DNA of 9,230 bases from NCBI GenBank assembly GCA_031278935.1, contig JAITJK010000121.1, forward strand, positions 1-9,230, in the 5' to 3' direction. Of the stretch, positions 7,395 to 9,230 are shown piece after piece (within the stretch, counting starts at the first letter, position 1; each line of letters starts with the position of its first letter). Origin of the DNA: Spirochaetaceae bacterium (GTDB lineage Bacteria; Spirochaetota; Spirochaetia; Treponematales; Breznakiellaceae). A program made the position numbers and the translations under genes. Under the pieces are notes generated by a model that had not been told where the DNA came from, ran no database searches, and worked only from the letters and a program-made list of their open reading frames with translations.

Positions 7395-7415
7395 GCACTA
7401 CAGTACCTGTAGTGC
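7395..7415 (-). promoter_or_regulatory. Perfect 9-bp inverted repeat upstream of nrdJ, possible operator
   Basis: GCACTACAG (7395-7403) and CTGTAGTGC (7407-7415) form a perfect palindrome around TAC, 21 nt upstream of the nrdJ start codon. A weaker dyad, CCTTA (7426-7430) and TAAGG (7438-7442), lies about 29 bp further upstream, centre to centre. The half-site GCACTACA matches 6 of 8 positions of the NrdR-box half ACACTATA, but the halves are 5 bp further apart than in a canonical 16-bp box. A repressor site or a 5'-UTR hairpin is plausible; the protein involved is unknown. I could not place a convincing nrdJ promoter in 7374-7563. Confidence 0.5.
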
Positions 7416-7466
7416 CTTTAAAGAACCTTACTCTATATAAGGGGTAATATACAAGAGACGGATCCC

Positions 7467-7482
7467 ACTGGGGTCAGACCTC
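7467..7482 (+). repeat. Left inverted copy of a GGGTCAGACC palindrome (REP-like) before the RAYT-like ORF
   Basis: ACTGGGGTCAGACCTC contains the short palindrome GGTC-A-GACC. Its reverse complement recurs at 7927-7942, so the two face each other across the RAYT-like gene; 13 of 16 positions agree when aligned. Palindromes of this GGGGTCAGACCCC type occur beside RAYT transposase genes in several bacteria, as I recall. Confidence 0.6.
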
Positions 7483-7563
7483 GCTTCCTATCGAACTTTA
7501 TTATTTACCAAAAACATTGGTTCCTATTAAAGCAAAACCGCTTCTTCGGGCCGTATTATAGTT

Positions 7564-8013
7564 ATGAGACCTTTACGTTTGTTGCAAAGCGGGGTGTGGT
7601 ACGAAATCCGTACCCGCATCAATAACCGAGAACCTTTGTTCCGGCGAAACAAGGCTTTGGCCATGTTTGCTAGGGTCTTTAAGGAGACGAAGGAGCGGTT
7701 TGTATTCCAGATTCAGGGACTACAGATTGCGGAGGATGGGTTGAGGTTCTATATCAAGCCGGCGGACGGGATGAAGCTTCCGGCTATTATGAAGTGGATG
7801 AAGCAGGTGTTTGCCCAACGGTACAACCAGGTGGCAGGGCGGGAAGGGCATATCTGGGGGGATCGGTATGGGTCGCGGATAGTCGAAGGAGAGCCGTCTG
7901 AGGTAGAGACTGAGGCGGTGGGCATTAGGGTCAGACCCCAGTACGGAAGAACACCGCCGTACCCCTCTTCACTGCCTCCAGTTCTTCTTCCTGTCATCCC
8001 GGTGCCTGAATAA
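7564..8013 (+). CDS. RAYT/Y1-transposase-like protein lacking the HUH histidines (probably catalytically inactive)
   Basis: A 149-residue ORF with the outline of REP-associated tyrosine transposases (IS200-like Y1 fold): RPLRLLQSGVWYEI at the start, a LRFYIKP segment at 60-66 where the HUH motif normally sits (as in HxHFxIKP), an amphipathic MKWMKQVFAQRYN helix (76-88), and GREGHIWGDRYGSRIVEGEP (92-111), a family hallmark. It has only one histidine (H96), so the metal-binding HUH pair is absent, and the usual helix tyrosine position appears to be F83. Inverted palindromes at 7467-7482 and 7927-7942 flank most of it; the right one lies inside the frame and encodes residues 122-126. The proline-rich tail after that (PPYPSSLPPVLLPVIPVPE) may be read-through of flanking DNA. 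No good ribosome site precedes the ATG. Alternatives are a domesticated repeat-binding protein or a decaying gene. Confidence 0.65.
   Translation: MRPLRLLQSGVWYEIRTRINNREPLFRRNKALAMFARVFKETKERFVFQIQGLQIAEDGLRFYIKPADGMKLPAIMKWMKQVFAQRYNQVAGREGHIWGDRYGSRIVEGEPSEVETEAVGIRVRPQYGRTPPYPSSLPPVLLPVIPVPE
7927..7942 (-). repeat. Right inverted copy of the GGGTCAGACC palindrome, inside the RAYT-like ORF
   Basis: The plus strand reads AGGGTCAGACCCCAGT, with a perfect palindrome GGGTC-A-GACCC at 7928-7938. Its reverse complement aligns with the copy at 7467-7482 at 13 of 16 positions, so the two form an inverted pair about 475 bp apart. In the ORF frame it encodes RVRPQ. Confidence 0.6.
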
Positions 8014-8097
8014 AGGGCCTTAAACCCCCTGGCGGTCCAGAAGCAAGGAGCGTTTAGATACCGAATCACCTCTACCATTACCCTGTTTTAGGGACCC

Positions 8098-8126
8098 TTG
8101 CCCAGGATCGGCTTTTATGGTAGGAT
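8098..8126 (+). promoter_or_regulatory. Possible promoter of the bacteriohemerythrin gene
   Basis: TTGCCC (8098-8103) and TAGGAT (8121-8126) are spaced 17 nt, each 4/6 to the sigma-70 consensus. Transcription would start near 8133, about 35 nt before the ATG at 8168. The match is modest and could be chance. The rest of the gap 8014-8167 shows only a small CCCT/AGGG hairpin at 8081-8093. Confidence 0.3.
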
Positions 8127-8167
8127 AAAAAAACTGTGTAGGAGCGGGTGTGCAATAAGGAGGTCTT

Positions 8168-8614
8168 ATGGATGATAGAATTCTGGTGGAATGGGATGAT
8201 CGGTATTTGGTGGACATTCCGGTAATAGATGAGCAACACAAAGAACTGATTCGCATGACCAACACCTTATATCAGGGTTGTCTTCAGGGGGATGTCAAGG
8301 CAAAGGTCTATTTTATGGAAACCGTTCACGGTACGGTGGACTACGTGAAGTATCATTTCTCTGCGGAAGAGAAAATTCTTGAAAGCGTTCAGTACCCGGG
8401 TATTGGAGAACATAAGAAGGAACATGAAGGGTTTATCAGGCAGATTTTTGAACAGGTTAAGAGTTTTGAGGGAGGCAGGAAGTTCGTTCCCAATGATTTT
8501 GTTCGTTATTTGAAGGATTGGATCCTCGCCCACATTGCCTTGACCGATAAAAAATACGCCGAGTATATTCATCATCTACAGAAGCAGGGAAAACTCACGA
8601 CTCTGAACTTCTAA
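8168..8614 (+). CDS. Bacteriohemerythrin (single-domain non-haem diiron O2-binding protein)
   Basis: A 148-residue four-helix-bundle protein that binds dioxygen reversibly at a diiron site; in anaerobes such proteins are thought to store, deliver or sense oxygen. All seven family ligands are present: H24 (VIDEQHKEL), H63 and E67 (YHFSAEEKIL), H82 and H86 (GEHKKEHEGF), and H122 and D127 (LAHIALTDKKY). By alignment from memory these correspond to H25, H54, E58, H73, H77, H101 and D106 of worm hemerythrin. The N-terminal VEWDDRY is also typical. There is no signal peptide, membrane segment or extra signalling domain, so it is a free cytoplasmic protein rather than a chemoreceptor part. The ATG has an excellent AAGGAGG at 8157-8163, 4 nt away. 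It converges on rubrerythrin, another diiron oxygen-defence protein. Confidence 0.95.
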   Translation: MDDRILVEWDDRYLVDIPVIDEQHKELIRMTNTLYQGCLQGDVKAKVYFMETVHGTVDYVKYHFSAEEKILESVQYPGIGEHKKEHEGFIRQIFEQVKSFEGGRKFVPNDFVRYLKDWILAHIALTDKKYAEYIHHLQKQGKLTTLNF

Positions 8615-8623
8615 GCCCCACCA

Positions 8624-8809
8624 GCGGGTTTAAGGCCCGCGACTGGCCGTGGTAGTTAGGCGATGGGGTACATCCCGCCTCTTCCCTAGTCGTGTAGCTC
8701 CGCTATACCCTCCGCAGGTGCTTTGACCAAGCCTAGCATATAGGGTAAACATTACCCCGCAAGATGTAGGAACGGAGGGACGTAAGCTTCTATAACCTAA
8801 CTACAGGCC
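8624..8809. repeat. Gap dense in nested inverted repeats between hemerythrin and rubrerythrin genes
   Basis: This convergent gap (8615-8835) has no ORF but many self-complementary pieces. GCGGG (8624-8628) pairs with CCCGC (8636-8640). An outer pair joins GGCC plus GTAGTTAGG (8645-8660) to CCTAACTAC plus GGCC (8796-8809). Inside it lie GATG/CATC (8662-8674), GTGTAGC/GCTATAC (8692-8708, one G-T pair), GGGTAA/TTACCC (8743-8757, 3-nt loop), and a long-range CCCTCCG (8708-8714) with CGGAGGG (8773-8779). Some pairings exclude one another. No T-run marks a standard terminator. It could be a MITE-like or REP-like element, a structured RNA, or a bidirectional 3'-end structure. I recognise no known RNA family. 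Confidence 0.5.
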
Positions 8810-8835
8810 CCCCAATACGCCTCCACAGTAGGTGG

Positions 8836-9230
8836 TTAGTAGTTTTCGGCTTTGATTTGGAAGTAGCCTTGGGGGTGCTTGCAGACCGGGCAGACTTCCG
8901 GGCTTTTCTTGCCAATCACGATATGGCCGCAGTTGCTACACTGCCAAAGCTGATCCCCATCCCGCGAGAAGACTAAGCCACCTTCGATATTGGCCAGGAG
9001 TTTACGATAGCGTTGCTCGTGTTCCTTCTCGATCCCGGCAACCAGGGAAAAAAGCCGAGCGATTTGGGGGAACCCCTCTTCTTGGGCTTCTTTGGCAAAG
9101 GCAGCGTACATATCGGTCCATTCGTAGTGTTCCCCCGCAGCGGCGTCTTTGAGATTGGCAATCGTGTCTGGGACTGTATCTCCATGAAGGAGCTTGAACC
9201 ATATCTTGGCGTGTTCCTTTTCTTGCTCCG
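8836..9230 (-). CDS. rbr: Rubrerythrin (N-terminus cut by window edge)
   Basis: A cytoplasmic peroxide-reducing diiron protein that protects anaerobes. The frame is open to the window end, leaving 130 C-terminal residues of an expected 190-195, so an internal ATG at 9111 is not the start. Visible landmarks are EKEH (visible residues 3-6, matching E53/H56 of Desulfovibrio rubrerythrin by memory), the second ferritin-like half with NLKDAAAGEHYEWTDMYAAFAKEAQEEGF (E33 and E36 as the E94/E97 pair) and GIEKEHEQRY (E67, H70). A rubredoxin-like ribbon follows with C97-x2-C100 and C113-x2-C116 (WQCSNCGHIVIG...PEVCPVCKHPQGYF). The missing part holds the first diiron glutamate. It is convergent with bacteriohemerythrin across a 221-bp structured gap; a functional link between the two is inferred. 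Confidence 0.95.
   Translation of the reverse strand, partial: EQEKEHAKIWFKLLHGDTVPDTIANLKDAAAGEHYEWTDMYAAFAKEAQEEGFPQIARLFSLVAGIEKEHEQRYRKLLANIEGGLVFSRDGDQLWQCSNCGHIVIGKKSPEVCPVCKHPQGYFQIKAENY

Noticed and set aside
7395..7415. Canonical NrdR box
   Set aside because: The half-sites resemble NrdR halves, but the total is 21 bp instead of 16, so it was left as an unassigned operator candidate.
7374..7563. Cobalamin riboswitch upstream of the B12-dependent nrdJ
   Set aside because: No B12-box-like sequence or riboswitch-sized leader could be found on the minus strand; NrdJ uses B12 but is not usually riboswitch-controlled by itself.
8615..8835. tRNA or small RNA gene in the structured gap
   Set aside because: No cloverleaf arms, T-loop sequence or CCA end were found; the pairings do not match a family I know.
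1..9230. CRISPR array, phage or toxin-antitoxin genes
   Set aside because: No regularly spaced direct repeats, integrase, phage structural genes or small paired toxin-antitoxin ORFs were seen on either strand.

Overview
The window looks like chromosomal DNA of an anaerobic, acetogenic bacterium. The best guess is a spirochaete close to the termite-gut Treponema primitia group. That guess rests on the Wood-Ljungdahl genes (acsC, acsE), the B12-dependent ribonucleotide reductase, the anaerobe-type oxygen-defence proteins (bacteriohemerythrin, rubrerythrin) and a RAYT-like ORF of a kind I remember from those genomes. It is inference, not a database match. The sequence is moderately GC-rich, with ordinary bacterial Shine-Dalgarno sites.

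Layout. (1) 1-2005, plus strand: the 3' end of a CODH/ACS gene cluster, with acsC (corrinoid iron-sulfur protein large subunit, 5' end outside the window) followed by acsE (methyl-THF:corrinoid protein methyltransferase). (2) 2006-2200: a convergent gap holding a REP-like interspersed repeat. (3) 2201-2761, minus: a cysteine-rich ferredoxin-domain protein. (4) 2762-2978: a gap with a large GC-rich hairpin. (5) 2979-3794, minus: a pyridoxal kinase of the two-cysteine type, with its own near-consensus promoter. (6) 3927-7373, minus: nrdJ, a full-length 1148-aa adenosylcobalamin-dependent ribonucleotide reductase, with a 9-bp-arm palindrome just upstream of its start. (7) 7467-8013, plus: a RAYT/Y1-transposase-like ORF bracketed by inverted copies of a GGGTCAGACC-type palindrome and lacking the HUH histidines. 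(8) 8168-8614, plus: bacteriohemerythrin. (9) 8615-8835: a gap dense in nested inverted repeats. (10) 8836-9230, minus: the C-terminal two thirds of rubrerythrin.

How the genes fit together. AcsE passes the methyl group of methyl-tetrahydrofolate to the cobalt of the AcsC/AcsD protein, which feeds acetyl-CoA synthase. The neighbouring ferredoxin-like protein could serve anaerobic electron transfer, but nothing in the sequence ties it to the pathway. NrdJ, like AcsC, needs a corrinoid and lets the cell make deoxynucleotides without oxygen. Hemerythrin and rubrerythrin are convergent and fit handling of oxygen and peroxide at the oxic edge of an anoxic habitat.

Most of the window is well-understood metabolism. 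I see no clear new multi-gene system. The least explained parts are the RAYT-like ORF with its flanking repeats, the palindrome before nrdJ, and the structured gap at 8615-8835.
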